Below are positions 50,712 through 61,827 of a stretch of 64,000 nt of DNA, in pieces (within the stretch, counting starts at the first letter, position 1; every line of letters starts with the position of its first letter). Origin of the DNA: Fusarium oxysporum f. sp. lycopersici 4287 (taxonomy: Eukaryota > Ascomycota > Sordariomycetes > Hypocreales > Nectriaceae). The stretch lies in contig NC_030993.1 in NCBI RefSeq assembly GCF_000149955.1, forward strand, positions 1,216,068 through 1,280,067, written 5' to 3'. Below the pieces are notes generated by a model that was not told the DNA's origin, made no database searches, and saw only the letters and a list, made by a program, of their open reading frames with translations. The translations under genes were made by a program, and so were the position numbers.

Positions 50712-52068
50712 ATGAACCCACCACAAAGCCCCCCCTCACAGGCGAGCTCCCACTTTCAGCTCGAGCCAATTCCTGCGGCAATACTGGCCGATAAAGAGGT
50801 CAAAAGGCGCGATGCAATCGCACTGTTGGGAGCCTGCAAGACAGGATGCAAAGTCATTGACGAGGAGGTCATGTTAGGCGGCTTTGAACGCGGAAGTGTT
50901 GTGGGTATCAGCGCTGAAGATGAAGAGCTAGGGGTTCAGGTGAGATCAACAATCAGATAAAGCCGTTGGTTGTGTGAAAGAAACGTTGGACTAATTTTCG
51001 GCGTCAGCTTGGTCTCCAGACACTTGCACATTCACTTTGTGAAGGCACGGTTACAAGTGGCCTGCTCATCACTCCCAGGCCAGCAAGCGTAATGCTGGCT
51101 GGCTTGAGGGACGCGGTGAAGTCCGAACTCGAGGCCAAATGGTGCACCAAGGATACCATAAGGATGAAACTCAGAGAATGCCTTGAAAAAGTCATGCTGT
51201 CTTGTGTATTCGACATGGATGGTCTATGGGAGCACTGGCAGATCAGATTGCGAGTTGTTGCAGAGAAGATGATCGCTGCAGGACCAAGGGGCAACAAATA
51301 TTAGACAACATGATACAACATATCAGTTTGACGAGATCCCAGGATAGTCAGGGATGACGATGATGTGGCTTTCTCCCCCCATTCATCAAGCTTCGCAGCC
51401 ACGGGCAGAGGAGCCGTATAACAAAGACGCAACAGCACCCAGACGTTATCGTCATCACGCATTTCTCATCCCTTCTGACAGGTCTTTTCTTGCACCGCGA
51501 AAAGTCAGCAGCGCATGCCGCGCTTCAGCTTTTGAACTCACACCTCCGCGATCTCTCGCGCAATCTACCATCGAAACCACTTATCCTTCTACTGAACTCG
51601 ACATCAGCGGTATCCTCGGGTCCAGCACTCGCAACCGTAACCGCAGCGTCACCAGCGAAGCAAAGCCAAGTTGACCCAACACTACGATCTATCTTCAACC
51701 CACCACCACTAACCGGCTACAGTGCCCGGCGCACGAAACCCAACTTCGGTCTGATATTTACGCAGCTACTGGACTTGCACTTACTATGCACAAAGGTCCC
51801 AAAGACCAGGCAGGATGCTGAGGGGGCGGTGAGGCAACTTCCTGGGGACGAGATTGAGATGGTATGGATCGTGGAGGTGTTGTTGGATGAACTGGGCGTC
51901 TGGGAAGGTCATACAGGAGCTAGGTCGGGAAGGGAGCAGAGATGGGCGGCTGTGAAAGCTGAAAAGGGGAGAATTGGACAAGCAATTGATGAGAAGGAGC
52001 CCGAGGCTAAAATCCCAAATATAAGCGACGTGAGGCTTGCGGGCGGTTTTGGAGGACGCAGAGTATAA
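50712..52068 (+). CDS. RecA/Rad51-fold-like protein without a canonical Walker A, with internal frame breaks
   Basis: Exon 1 (50712-50939) encodes MNPPQSPPSQ to GISAEDEELGVQ. Intron 50940-51007 (GTGAGA...GCGTCAG) leads to LGLQTLAHSLCEGTVTSGLL. The organisation (GGFERGSVVGI followed by a helix, TSGLLIT, then a Walker-B-like PDVIVITHFSSLL and PLILLLNSTSA) resembles RecA-type ATPases. The loop where GxxGxGKT should be is GISAEDEELG, so ATP binding is doubtful. Between 51230 and 51381 the sense frame changes three times: once near 51230, at GGG 51351-51353, and at the C6 run 51375-51380. A straight reading stops at 51302-51304. The downstream frame is then open to TAA at 52068. Either the locus is decaying or the sequence has single-base errors. 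A link to recombination or repair is only an inference from the fold. Confidence 0.6.
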
Positions 52069-52380
52069 GGTAATTATGGCAAGTTTATAACGAGCGGCGG
52101 AGCTATATGAAGTCCAATTTTGGGCAGGCTTGCGATGCCCAGGTGGGTTTGGAGATACGAATTGCGGTAACTCTACAGAGCTCATGCAATATTTGTGGTA
52201 TGGTGGTGTGCTATGACAAACTGGAGCGCATCCGCAGCATCCGTTCTATTTCCGGCGCACAGCGAACCAACCAATCATGTCTCGACCGCAAAACGACCTT
52301 CTGAAGCCTCACCGTGGGTTGACCCTAAAGCCTACATGATCTGAGTCGTGGTGCAAATTGCCAAAGCCTTCCCAACCAAG
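52069..52380. other. Short intergenic spacer
   Basis: 312 nt between two same-strand genes. It should hold the PET191 promoter. No motif stands out. Confidence 0.6.
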
Positions 52381-52847
52381 ATGCCCAGCTCATGCAAAGA
52401 ACTGCGTAAGCTATTCACTGACCCTGAAACACAGCCTGCATATCAATCATTCTAACACCCGATGCTTTCCCAGGCGAAGCACTCGCGCAGTGTCTCCAAG
52501 AATCCGACTGTGTCATGGTTGAGCGCAACAGCGCCGCCGACTGCCTCCGCGAGCCCCTCGTCAACACCCTCCCGCTCAAGTGCCGACAGCTGAAGAAGGG
52601 CTTCGGCGAGTGCAAGCGTGGCATGGTGGATATGCGTAAAAGATTTCGAGGCAACATGCCCGTGGCATACCGTACGATGGAACAGGCCGAGGAGGGTCAA
52701 GGATACCAACTCTACGCCGGACGGCCGGCATTTGCGGGCGGTGTCAAGAAGACGGACGGAAACGAACCCATTCCTCAAGATTGGAGAGAAGTCGAGAATG
52801 AGAAGTGGAAGGCAGAACAGGCAGCCATAGAGCAGCAGAAGAAGTGA
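52381..52847 (+). CDS. PET191: Pet191, cytochrome c oxidase assembly factor, 132 aa
   Basis: Exon 1 (52381-52405) encodes MPSSCKEL and one base of the next codon. Intron 52406-52473 (GTAAGC, branch TTCTAACAC, acceptor CCCAG) leads to exon 2, 52474-52847. Cysteines at residues 5 and 15 and at 45 and 55 form twin CX9C motifs, with a further pair at 21 and 32. This is the pattern of Pet191-type proteins imported into the mitochondrial intermembrane space by the Mia40 relay. ADCLREP and KKGFGECKRGMVDMRKRFRG are family hallmarks. The protein is needed for assembly of complex IV. It is slightly longer than the yeast protein because of a charged C-terminal tail ending EQQKK. Confidence 0.95.
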
Positions 52848-54164
52848 GATGGAGGTCGTTGCCTGACCGAATCAAGCTTTCTCCGATATGGGACATGTGC
52901 GGTATGGTAACGACTACTTGTGCCAGTATTTGATACCACCATGGTCCTCAAAACGCCCAAGACGATGAAAGGCAATGCTGAGGTTGAGCTGAACCGACTG
53001 AGCTGAAACAATTCGACATGACGAACGTGACGGACGAAGACTTTTGGATATACCCAAAAAGAAGAAGAAGAAGAAGAAGAAGAAGAAGAAAAGAAAGAGG
53101 TTGAAATTCTCACGTTCTGCCGTGTTATAAGGCTGCGATTTGCTCTACTCTACTCCCAACATTTGTACAATATCTGTATCACATATGCATCCTACATCCC
53201 CCACCTGGCTAAGTTACTATGTACTTGGCCAGTCACATTGCCAACCCAACTTACAACTCAATCAACGTCGATGGCCTTGGACAACAGTGGCCAATTCATG
53301 CTTATTAGCGCTCTAAATTAAAGTTTCTGGCCTAGACCTGGTTGCATCTCACCTCGCTTACCTAGGTACGGACGGGCATGTTCCCCACAACCCGAAAGCA
53401 TGCGCAATTGGGCGAGGAAAATAAAGCCCATCAGTGACATGAATTGATCAAGACTACCATTGTTCATGTGATATAGTTTTTCTCTTATCATTCATAGCCT
53501 GAGCTCGCACCTGGCCCAAGAGGGAAGTCATCCTCGTGTATCCTGCGTCACACTTTGAACAACCCCCCCCCTCGCCTACCCAAGAAAAAAAATGGCGGGT
53601 GGGTGTCTACTAGAAGTTATCCTTGATGAAGAGCCTGCGTCTATAGTTGTGGTTGGGAGGAATCGGTAAATTAATGGCCTCTTGGTTTAATCGCTTCGCC
53701 ATGGCTTGACGGGCCATTCGGCGTTTAGTTTAGATATTCTTGGAACAATTTACTCTGTGCTATTTGCTACCATTCCCCATTCCCCTTAGGTTAGTAGATG
53801 ATTGGGTAACCTTCTTTACCTTACTTCTTTACCTTACTACTACGTAGGTAGTACCTTATCTCCAGCTTCTTGAACGGTCTCACCACGGCCGCCTGAGACG
53901 TTCAGTTACATCTGTGTGTCGCAATAGGGATCTCTCCCTTCTCTCCTGAGCTCAACCCACTCATTCACCTGCCCAGCGCCGAGTCAAGCTGTGCCAAGGC
54001 CAGGTCAAATCAAGTACCTTATCCATCGCCTCGCCAAATTTGGTAATGCGGTCTGGTCTACAACTGGCGCCGCTGTCGTTGTCGTCATAACTTCACTACC
54101 ATCCTCGACCTCAGTTCGCACCGTCCCATCTATATCTCCTCTCCGATTCGTGCCGCCACAGACG
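52848..54164. other. Intergenic, PET191 to Ppn2-like gene
   Basis: Contains the GAA microsatellite and, at 53356-53370 and 53786-53863, several TTACCTAGGTA and CTTTACCTTACT motifs in front of the Ppn2-like gene. No gene is seen. Confidence 0.6.
53056..53099. repeat. GAA trinucleotide microsatellite
   Basis: Ten GAA units at 53061-53090 are flanked by A-rich and AAAG-rich sequence, about 210 bases past the PET191 stop. Confidence 0.95.
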
Positions 54165-55427
54165 ATGGCCATCATGATTACCGCACCACAGCGGCGTCTG
54201 CTTGTCCTTCTCTCGACTTTCTTCTTCGTATTTAGCATTTTTTATTGCTGTTCGCGTCTCGCAGCATTGACAGTTGGACCTGTAGAGGTCGAGGACGAAG
54301 TCTTGCGTCCGCAAGTCGAACTTCTCAGGGCCGATAACCCCATGTCTTATGGCATGTATAACAGACCGCGCTACGATGGTATCGACCTCATCAGGAACCT
54401 ACCGAGCGAATACGTCCCTACAGCAAAGAATGGAAGGAGGTTGGTCGTGGTTGGTGATATCCACGGCATGCTTGACCCCTTCGAGAAACTACTCAAGAAG
54501 ATCGAATTCAACCCCAAGACAGACCACGTTATTGCAGTTGGCGATATGATTAACAAAGGTCCCAAGTCTTCCGAGGTCGTGGCTCGTCTCATGGAGCTCA
54601 AAGCCAGCGCGGTCCGCGGTAACCACGAAGATCGCGTCATTCTTGCATGGCGCGGCCTCAGTTCTCAGCAGGGCGTCGCCGCCTACCTCGATACGAAGGA
54701 TGCCGCCAAGCACAGGGGCGAGGAGGCGTACTTGAAGACAGCTCGCAGTCTTTCCGAAGCGCAAATGACGTGGCTGAGAAACCTACCGGTCATTATATCT
54801 GCCGAATCTATGGCCCTCTACTTCGTGCACGCCGGTCTCGTCCCAGGCGTTCCACTCCCTCAACAAGACGCCTGGGCTGTCATGAACATGCGCACCTTGC
54901 GGTTTCCGCGCGAAGAATTCCGTAAGAAGGAAATTGAAAAGAAACGAAAGCAGGCCGAGAAGCAGCGACAAAAGGAGCTAGCCAAAGCGCAGGAGGACGC
55001 GCAGGCAAAGTTTCAGCAGCGCAGTTTCGCGAACAAATCGAACCGATCCCCGGATAGTTGAGGCGAGACCTTCCATCGTGTTCTCCTTGTCCATGACGCG
55101 GTCATAGAAATCGTCTTTGCTGCCCTCGGAAATCCCGGCTTGCCAAAACCTGATCGCGATGTCTGGATTCCCATAGATGGCCACGAAGGTGAACGATGGA
55201 CCGACCTATGGAATAGCGAGCAAAGGAAATTGCGAGGACCCGATCGTCGTTCTGTCATCTACGGCCACGATGCCAAGATGGGCTATCAGGAGGACTCATA
55301 CACCTTCGGCCTCGACTCAGGTTGTGTCAAGGGTAACGCCCTGACTGCCCTGGTTATCCAGGCCAAGGAGGATGGCGGCTGGAAACACTCAACTCATCAG
55401 GTCATGTGCAAAAAGGGATGGTGGTAA
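54165..55427 (+). CDS. PPN2: Ppn2-like calcineurin-family phosphatase (vacuolar endopolyphosphatase type), 403 aa if spliced
   Basis: The start is ATG 54165 (MAIMITAPQRRLLVLLS). An N-terminal hydrophobic helix (LLVLLSTFFFVFSIFYCC) acts as a signal anchor. Phosphoesterase motifs follow: VVVGDIHGML, VGDMINKGPKS, VRGNHEDR, then MALYFVHAGLVPGV and IYGHDAKMGYQ near the C-terminus. Yeast Ppn2 (YNL217W) is a vacuolar metal-dependent endopolyphosphatase of this architecture, and that is the closest match I know. An in-frame TGA at 55059-55061 interrupts the frame between the Lys/Glu/Gln-rich insert and the last domain part. A 51-nt intron at 55057-55107 (GTTGAG donor, TGACG branch-like, CATAG acceptor) would remove it and keep frame. 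The metal-binding C-terminal His lies after the stop, so an unspliced product would probably be inactive. Confidence 0.82.
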
Positions 55428-55931
55428 GGTCCTCACAATTTCGATGGTATGATACCATGCTATACAATGATGGTTTTAGGTCAATACTCGGGCAGGCGGG
55501 TTACGCATTTCAGTTAGATGGCGTTATGGGTCATGATAATGACAATGACGGGTCCTTTCTTGTCAAGATACATAGACGGGAGTTCTCACGTAAACTTAAA
55601 GTTAACAGTTCATGATGTTTGTTGGATGATTCTACCAGCTTTTTTGGGCTCATATCCTCGATTTTCGTCATGTAGCCACTATCTGTTTCAATGGGCGCAT
55701 CATCCACGAGGCAAATTACAGCCAATGACTTCGCCTCAAGCTGAGGAATACTAGATGGATATGAACTATAGAAGATGTGTGGTATAAGCAACGACAACTC
55801 CCCAGCAAAGATCGTGAACAAATTATAGCCGGTTGTTCGCAGTCAGCTTCAGTGCTTTCTGCATTTCCACGTTAACACTGTCCTATTTAACTTTTTAATC
55901 ATTCTCTTAAATCATGAAGCATGCAAAAGAT
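55428..55931. other. Convergent spacer between Ppn2-like gene and TAL1
   Basis: 504 nt shared 3' flank, AT-rich, no gene. Confidence 0.7.
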
Positions 55932-57462
55932 TTAGGCGAGCTTCTCCTTGAGGATGCTCTTAAGGGTGACAGCATCAGCAGCGAACTTGCTGATACCCTC
56001 TCGGAGCTTCTCAACGGCCATCTGGTCCTCGTTGAAGTCAAAGCGGAAGAGAGCCTCATCATTGATGTAGGACTTCTTCTCGATGTCTAGGGAGGAAGCC
56101 TGGGAAGCATCAAGCTTCTTGGGAACGGGCTCATTCGAGTTCAGGAGCTCCTCAAGCAGGTTAGGCTGTAGAAATTGAAAATTAGCATACTTGATTCCTA
56201 TTCGCAACACAGGTTTGATGTGACATACAGAGATGGTCAAGTAGTCGCAGCCAGCAAGCTCAGTGATCTCGCCAGTGTTTCGGAAAGAGGCGCCCATGAC
56301 GATGGTGTTGTAACCGTACTTCTTGTAGTAGTTGAAGATGGTCTTGACGGACTGAACACCAGGGTCCTCCTCCTTAGAGTATTCCTTCTTGGTAGAGGCC
56401 TTGAACCAGTCAAGAATGCGGCCGACGAAGGGAGAGATAAGGTAGGCACCGGCCTCGGCAGCGCCAATAGCTTGAACAAGAGAGAACATGAGGGTGAGGT
56501 TGGTGTTGATGCCGTGGTCGCGCTGGAGAATCTCAGCAGCCTTGATGCCCTCCCAAGTGGCGGCGATCTTGATCAGAATGCGATCCTTGGAGATACCCTG
56601 TTCGCCGTAAAGCTTTAAATTTGCGTTAGCACTTCGTCTAGAGTGATGCCCTGCTGCTATGGTGGCTTACCTCAATGAGGTGAAGGGCCTTGTTGACGGA
56701 AGCCTCGGTATCGAAAGAGTATCGGGCATCGACCTCAGTTGAGACCTTGCCGGGAATGATCTTGAGGATCTCCTTGCCAAACTCGACAAGAAGACGGTCA
56801 AGAGCATCATCGACCTGCTGGTCGATAGGGCCACCCTTCTGCTTGGCGTAGTCAATGGCGACATCGATCAACTTGGCGTACTCGGCCTTCTTGGAGGCAG
56901 CGAGAATGAGAGAAGGGTTGGTGGTGGCATCCTGAGGCTTGTACTTGCCAATGGCTGTTGAAATGTCAGCTGCTGTTCATTCTCTCATATCATGCCATGT
57001 CACATCATGGCGATCATGACTCCTTATGTCATATGGGCGAAGTTGGAACTCCTGGTTAGGATAGCAGGAGTCGTGGGCTCGGGGCGCATAATGATAGGAG
57101 TGTATACTAACAGGCAAAGTCGCCTAAGAGTAAGAAGTTAGTAAAGAAGTACTTGATCGAGTCCAGGAGGTGCGGTAATTACCAGAGTCAGACACAACAG
57201 TCTATTGAGGTGGGAGCAAACCAAATGGTTAGCCATCAATTTCTCATAAGAGACATAGACATGGAAAGGCGAAAACAACATCTGATCACGAGGATGACCA
57301 AGAACGATGAATTGGTGAGTCCAATTAATCAGAGGTGTTGTTTATCAAGCTTAAACATGATGCCATGCTCGCTTTTGTTCGCGTTCACAAACGAGTTGGA
57401 GGGGTAATGGTGGGGTGACATACAGTGCCAGTGGCCTTGAGCTGTTCGAGAGAGGAAGACAT
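55932..57462 (-). CDS. TAL1: Transaldolase, 323 aa, six exons with two micro-exons
   Basis: Minus-strand exons are 57462-57424, 57201-57183 (19 nt), 57123-57112 (12 nt), 56954-56671, 56612-56229 and 56165-55932. All introns are GT-AG, and the sum is exactly 324 codons including stop, the usual length for the family. The micro-exons supply TVVSDSG and GDFA, joining to [18 protein letters not shown]. The catalytic Schiff-base Lys lies in [12 protein letters not shown], and the conserved [11 protein letters not shown] and [10 protein letters not shown] blocks are intact. The enzyme transfers a dihydroxyacetone unit between sugar phosphates (sedoheptulose 7-phosphate plus glyceraldehyde 3-phosphate to erythrose 4-phosphate plus fructose 6-phosphate) in the cytosolic non-oxidative pentose phosphate pathway. 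The gene is convergent with the Ppn2-like gene. Confidence 0.96.
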
Positions 57463-59169
57463 GATGAATGGTATTGATTCGTATCACGAGAAGTTTCGTT
57501 GAAGAGATGAGAAAGTGGGATGAAAAGAAAAGAAGAGAAGAGGAATGGAAGAGAGGAAGGCGAGGGTACAACAAGAAAAAAGATTGGGGATTCCACCGAA
57601 AGTCGGGAAGGGACCTGACGTACACACGACGACTGGCGCCTTCTTTACTGTTCGTCTTCGCCCCTCACCCTCAACTCGGACTCTCTGACTTCACCCCTCC
57701 TCTTTCTGATTGAGCCCATAGCTACGTCGACTGCCCCACTATCTTAGTATGTCATAAGGATCGTGCTTGGGTACCTTGACCGGGGCTCTCACCTCAACTG
57801 CTTCACCTACGGCCTAGCTAAAGGCTCTCATTTACAGCCGCGCCAGCCAGGAATGGTGGGAACTATCCTCCTCTATGCAATCTGAATAAGAGCACTATGT
57901 ATGTATGCTGTGGTGCTGACTTGGCCTTTGCCGTATCTCGTAATGACATTACTCATCAATGTACTTTGGCTACCTATGGGTATCAGTCATTCTATGCAGA
58001 ATTCCTCGTCACTAGGTATTTCAGACACTGACAATATCGGCAAAGCGACGTATCCTTCGCTTGTCTTGGTAATCGCTACCGCCGCTCACCCCCCAACGTT
58101 TCTACTCTCACCTCACTCCAAGCGGACAAGGCGGGCAATCAAACCCCCACCCGCCTGGAGCTCAGTTGCTCCAATGGCCCGTCGAGACCTCGCCGAGTCC
58201 ACCGAGACCCTCAATGATGTCGGCAGCATCCATACCTTATGGACATAGAATGCCGTGGAGAAGTACTGCACAGTAGTAACGAAGGTAAGGAAGTTGAGCA
58301 CCGCTAGGCGCCTGCATGGCGGGCCTGGTACGCTGGTTTGCAAGTTCTACATACTTACTTATTTAGCCGCTTACTTTTGCCTGCAACTGGGCCGTGCCAT
58401 TTTCAGTCTCAGCGTTTTTGGACATTATCCGCTGTTGTGTCTGGTCACTTTGAACACCATGTCACCGAAAATCGCTCCCTCAGATCATTGTTGTCGTAGA
58501 TCAGTTGCATCCATTACATTGTATTAGATGCTACACTTTTGATAGCACCCGTTAAATCACTCTTCACAGCACGTGGAGGTGGTGAGTAAAAGGTTGCATG
58601 CGCTCGGCGGGGAGAAACCCGATGCTACCGGAACTCTCGTATGAGTGAGCACTTCGGAAGACAGCAAACCGATAACATGGCGTTTCAGTAAGACATCAAT
58701 CACGCCTGGGCCCATAATTCTGATTGCGACTTCTGCTCAAGTCCGCGCGAATAACAAGCGTAGTACTTCAACAAAAACGATCCAACACTGGCCCTACGAA
58801 TATTGACATTGGCTGATATTGCTCAGCATGCTTATTTAGACATGAGCTAAACTCAATGCTGTTTGGCGTTGAATTCACTCATCGCGTTACAAGTGCTTGT
58901 GCTACTGTTGCTCACCTTTCGGAAGATCAAGCCATATTTGCTGGAAGTTGGCATTTATAAAGCATCTAGTAACGACTTTTTTCTATTTCTCATGCTTGTA
59001 ACTAGTACATAGATAGTGACTGCCAATCCCATGACCACCCCAGGACACCATTCTCTTCCCTAGTTTTCGTGCTTGAAGCTTCATCTGTCAACCCCACTTG
59101 TAACATATTTGTAACCAAGATCTTTGCTCCATAATCATCGTCAACGCCAATCTTGAAGCCGGGGGCTGC
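57463..59169. other. Intergenic, TAL1 promoter and SND1 3' flank
   Basis: Read on the minus strand, 57470-57720 is CT-rich, the likely TAL1 leader and promoter. The rest shows no gene. Confidence 0.6.
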
Positions 59170-61827
59170 TTAGTCTTCAGTGATATCTCCATACTCCCAC
59201 ATGCCCAGGCGCTGGTCCTTTGCCTGGCTCTCAACCTCTTTAAGGTGCTTGAGGGTAGACTCAAACGCCTTGCTACGTTCCCAAGCCTTGAGCTTCTTAG
59301 GAACCATGCCGTACCCACCGGCAACAACTTCCTTGTTGATAGAGTCATTGGGTCCGGGAAGTTCTCCCGAGGATCCAGTGTCATACAATGTGACATAGCT
59401 CATATTCTCCTTGTTGTCAATAAAGTCGAAGTTGGCAACAAGTCGCTTATTCTCAGTGAGTTCGTAGATGAAACCGATAGCATCTTCGAAATAATCGGCA
59501 CCGGTAGGAAGTTGCACAAATGAGAGAGAGGCATCAATGGCCTGAGCCTTCAACTTCTGCGCACCAAACTTGGGCTGATCCAGTGCTCGTAGGCTAGACC
59601 AGGGGACCTTCTCACTGTTGCCGTAGTCGATATAAACAACTTCAGACTTCTTGGCACTGCGGTCATTGGCCCTCACGCGGGCTCGGTACCACTGACCATC
59701 AGCAGAGAATTTGGCTGAGACGTACTCTCCGGTCTTTGGGGCATCCTTGAGAGGGTTGTTGTTTTTGGAATCAAGGTGAAATCTTCGGAACTCGCTCATC
59801 AAGCTCTCAAGAGCGGCTGTTCCTTTGCCAATCTCTTGGATCTTGAGTTTACCGTTAGCGTCGATGTTGGTGATGACAACATCGCGGTAGTCGGTGGGCT
59901 TCTTGTCGATAGAGACTTCGGTTTCAGGGGCAGTTTCAGCAGTGTTCTCTTCCTCGTACTCCTCGTCCTGTGAGGGGTCCCAATCTTGCCATAAGTTCTT
60001 CCGAGCCTCCTTGGCCTTCTTCTCAGCGGTGAATAGCTCAGCAGCGTTGCCAGACTTTTCCGCAGAATAAGCGTGGACAGATGCGAGGCCTTCTTCGACC
60101 AAGACCTTGGCAAAGTTTTCTCGGTTGATATAAAGGTCGCCGATGAAGCCACCAACCTTGTCCATATCATGGATATCTACCTCACAGTCGCGCTGGTTGC
60201 ATCGACGATTGGCAAGATCGAGAGACTCCTTGCCGAAAGGCTCACCACCTTCGCCATCGGCCCTGGGAGCTCGAGGGGCACGGATTCCTCCCAGAACCAT
60301 TGTGAGTTTTACACTCTCTCGTGGAATCAAGATAGTGAACCTAGAACCGGCTTTGCAGAAGTCGACGATAGCAGGCACCTTTTTTTGTCGTTGTAGGGTA
60401 GCCAGCATGATTTTGGCCTTCTGTGTGTTCTCGGAGAGGTCGGTGTACTGCTTTGCTTTCTGAGGCTTGCCTGACCACATACCCTTCTTCTCCTCCTTAG
60501 CCTTCTCTTGGGCAGCGAGGAGGTCATCGTAATTAGGGGCTCGGTCAGTGTCATCCTTGCGATGTCGGATGACTGACGCCCATCCGTTCTCAACCAAGAG
60601 AAGGTTGATATTGGTATTCTTTTCGGTGACAGTGGCGACTTCACGAGCCTCGTATCCTTCTGTCGCGGGTTTGTTACCATCAATGCTGATTCTCACATGC
60701 TTTCCAATCAGTTTTTGACGAAGAAACTCCTTGGCTTCTTCTCGGAAAGGGCTTTCTGAAGGCTCTGTAGTACGGGGCCCTCGGACACTGCTGATGCTGA
60801 TGCGCTTCTCTGTTGTTCCGGCCTTGTTCCTTACGAGAATGGTATCGGCACCAATGACCTTGGACACAATTGCGTCCTGATTTCCGCTCTCAGTCTTAGC
60901 AACATGGTGTTTGTGAAGCCGGAGCTTCTTGGACTGTGCCTGCTTTTCAGCAGCACGGAGAGCAGCCATTCTTTCACCTAACATAATAGAATGGAAGTCA
61001 TTGCATCGTGCAAGACCTTCTTGCAGCAGAAACTCGGCGATATTTCCTCGGGGGTGGATAAGGGTGGCAACGAGTTGCCCTTGGGCGCTAGCACCAACGA
61101 TCTCGACCTTAATCTTACGCTGGAGCAGCCTTGACTCAACAAATGATCTAGCCTCATTTCCGTATTCCTCGGCCGGCTGAGTGGTACCAGTAGAGGGAAG
61201 TGTGCGCTCGGTGGCAGGCGTTCGGATACCTGCAATCAGTGTCATGGGCTGAACGTGCTTCTTCTCGGAGAGCAAGAGTCGCATTAATACGCGGTCGCCA
61301 CTAAGAACTCGCTCAACAATACCATCCACTGTCTTGCCTTTCCATTCCTTCAAGAATTCAGGGCCACCGAGATCATTTTGAACGTCAATAATACCACCGA
61401 CTCCGACGTGGAGTCCCTTGTCCTCAGCCTTTGCCTTATTTTCGAGCTGGCGAAGTGTCTCAAGGCGGTCAAGCACCTCATCCGACTCCTCCTTACGACC
61501 AGCATCCTCGCGGACCTTCAGCCAGCCAGCCTTAACAAGCTCATCAGGCAGATTGGTTCCATCCTGAAGCTGGGCAGTACCAAATTCTCGACCGGAAGTA
61601 GGGATTGTGTACAGAACGGTTGCTTGAACGGGCTTTCCGACGACGAGGTCTCGAAGATACTCGCGAGACTGGAAGGCGAAAGGCTCGTCACCTTCGCGCT
61701 TCAAGTGAGGGGCCGTGACATAGGCAAGAGACAGGGTCCGTTCATTGTTGGGGTTCTTGGGGCTTGTCAATATCAGAGTGTCACCACTAAGCACGCTCTT
61801 GACATTGCCGATAAAGGTTTTGGACAT
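59170..61827 (-). CDS. SND1: Tudor staphylococcal nuclease (SND1/Tudor-SN), 885 aa
   Basis: A single uninterrupted coding exon of 886 codons starts at MSKTFIGNVKSVLSGDTLIL. Four SNase-like repeats follow at about residues 5-140, 165-300, 310-455 and 475-620. Each opens with the G-V-L-S-G-D or equivalent strand and holds a G-I-R-x-P or equivalent loop. A Tudor domain lies at about 690-750 (ADGQWYRARVRANDR, VVYIDYGNSEKV), then a partial fifth SNase segment. The Tudor aromatic cage (W, Y, Y, D/N) appears complete. In other eukaryotes Tudor-SN is a scaffold in RNA silencing, splicing, transcription and stress granules. Whether the SNase repeats keep nuclease residues was not resolved. The coding region lacks introns, but a leader intron is likely upstream. 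Confidence 0.95.
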   Translation of the reverse strand: MSKTFIGNVKSVLSGDTLILTSPKNPNNERTLSLAYVTAPHLKREGDEPFAFQSREYLRDLVVGKPVQATVLYTIPTSGREFGTAQLQDGTNLPDELVKAGWLKVREDAGRKEESDEVLDRLETLRQLENKAKAEDKGLHVGVGGIIDVQNDLGGPEFLKEWKGKTVDGIVERVLSGDRVLMRLLLSEKKHVQPMTLIAGIRTPATERTLPSTGTTQPAEEYGNEARSFVESRLLQRKIKVEIVGASAQGQLVATLIHPRGNIAEFLLQEGLARCNDFHSIMLGERMAALRAAEKQAQSKKLRLHKHHVAKTESGNQDAIVSKVIGADTILVRNKAGTTEKRISISSVRGPRTTEPSESPFREEAKEFLRQKLIGKHVRISIDGNKPATEGYEAREVATVTEKNTNINLLLVENGWASVIRHRKDDTDRAPNYDDLLAAQEKAKEEKKGMWSGKPQKAKQYTDLSENTQKAKIMLATLQRQKKVPAIVDFCKAGSRFTILIPRESVKLTMVLGGIRAPRAPRADGEGGEPFGKESLDLANRRCNQRDCEVDIHDMDKVGGFIGDLYINRENFAKVLVEEGLASVHAYSAEKSGNAAELFTAEKKAKEARKNLWQDWDPSQDEEYEEENTAETAPETEVSIDKKPTDYRDVVITNIDANGKLKIQEIGKGTAALESLMSEFRRFHLDSKNNNPLKDAPKTGEYVSAKFSADGQWYRARVRANDRSAKKSEVVYIDYGNSEKVPWSSLRALDQPKFGAQKLKAQAIDASLSFVQLPTGADYFEDAIGFIYELTENKRLVANFDFIDNKENMSYVTLYDTGSSGELPGPNDSINKEVVAGGYGMVPKKLKAWERSKAFESTLKHLKEVESQAKDQRLGMWEYGDITED

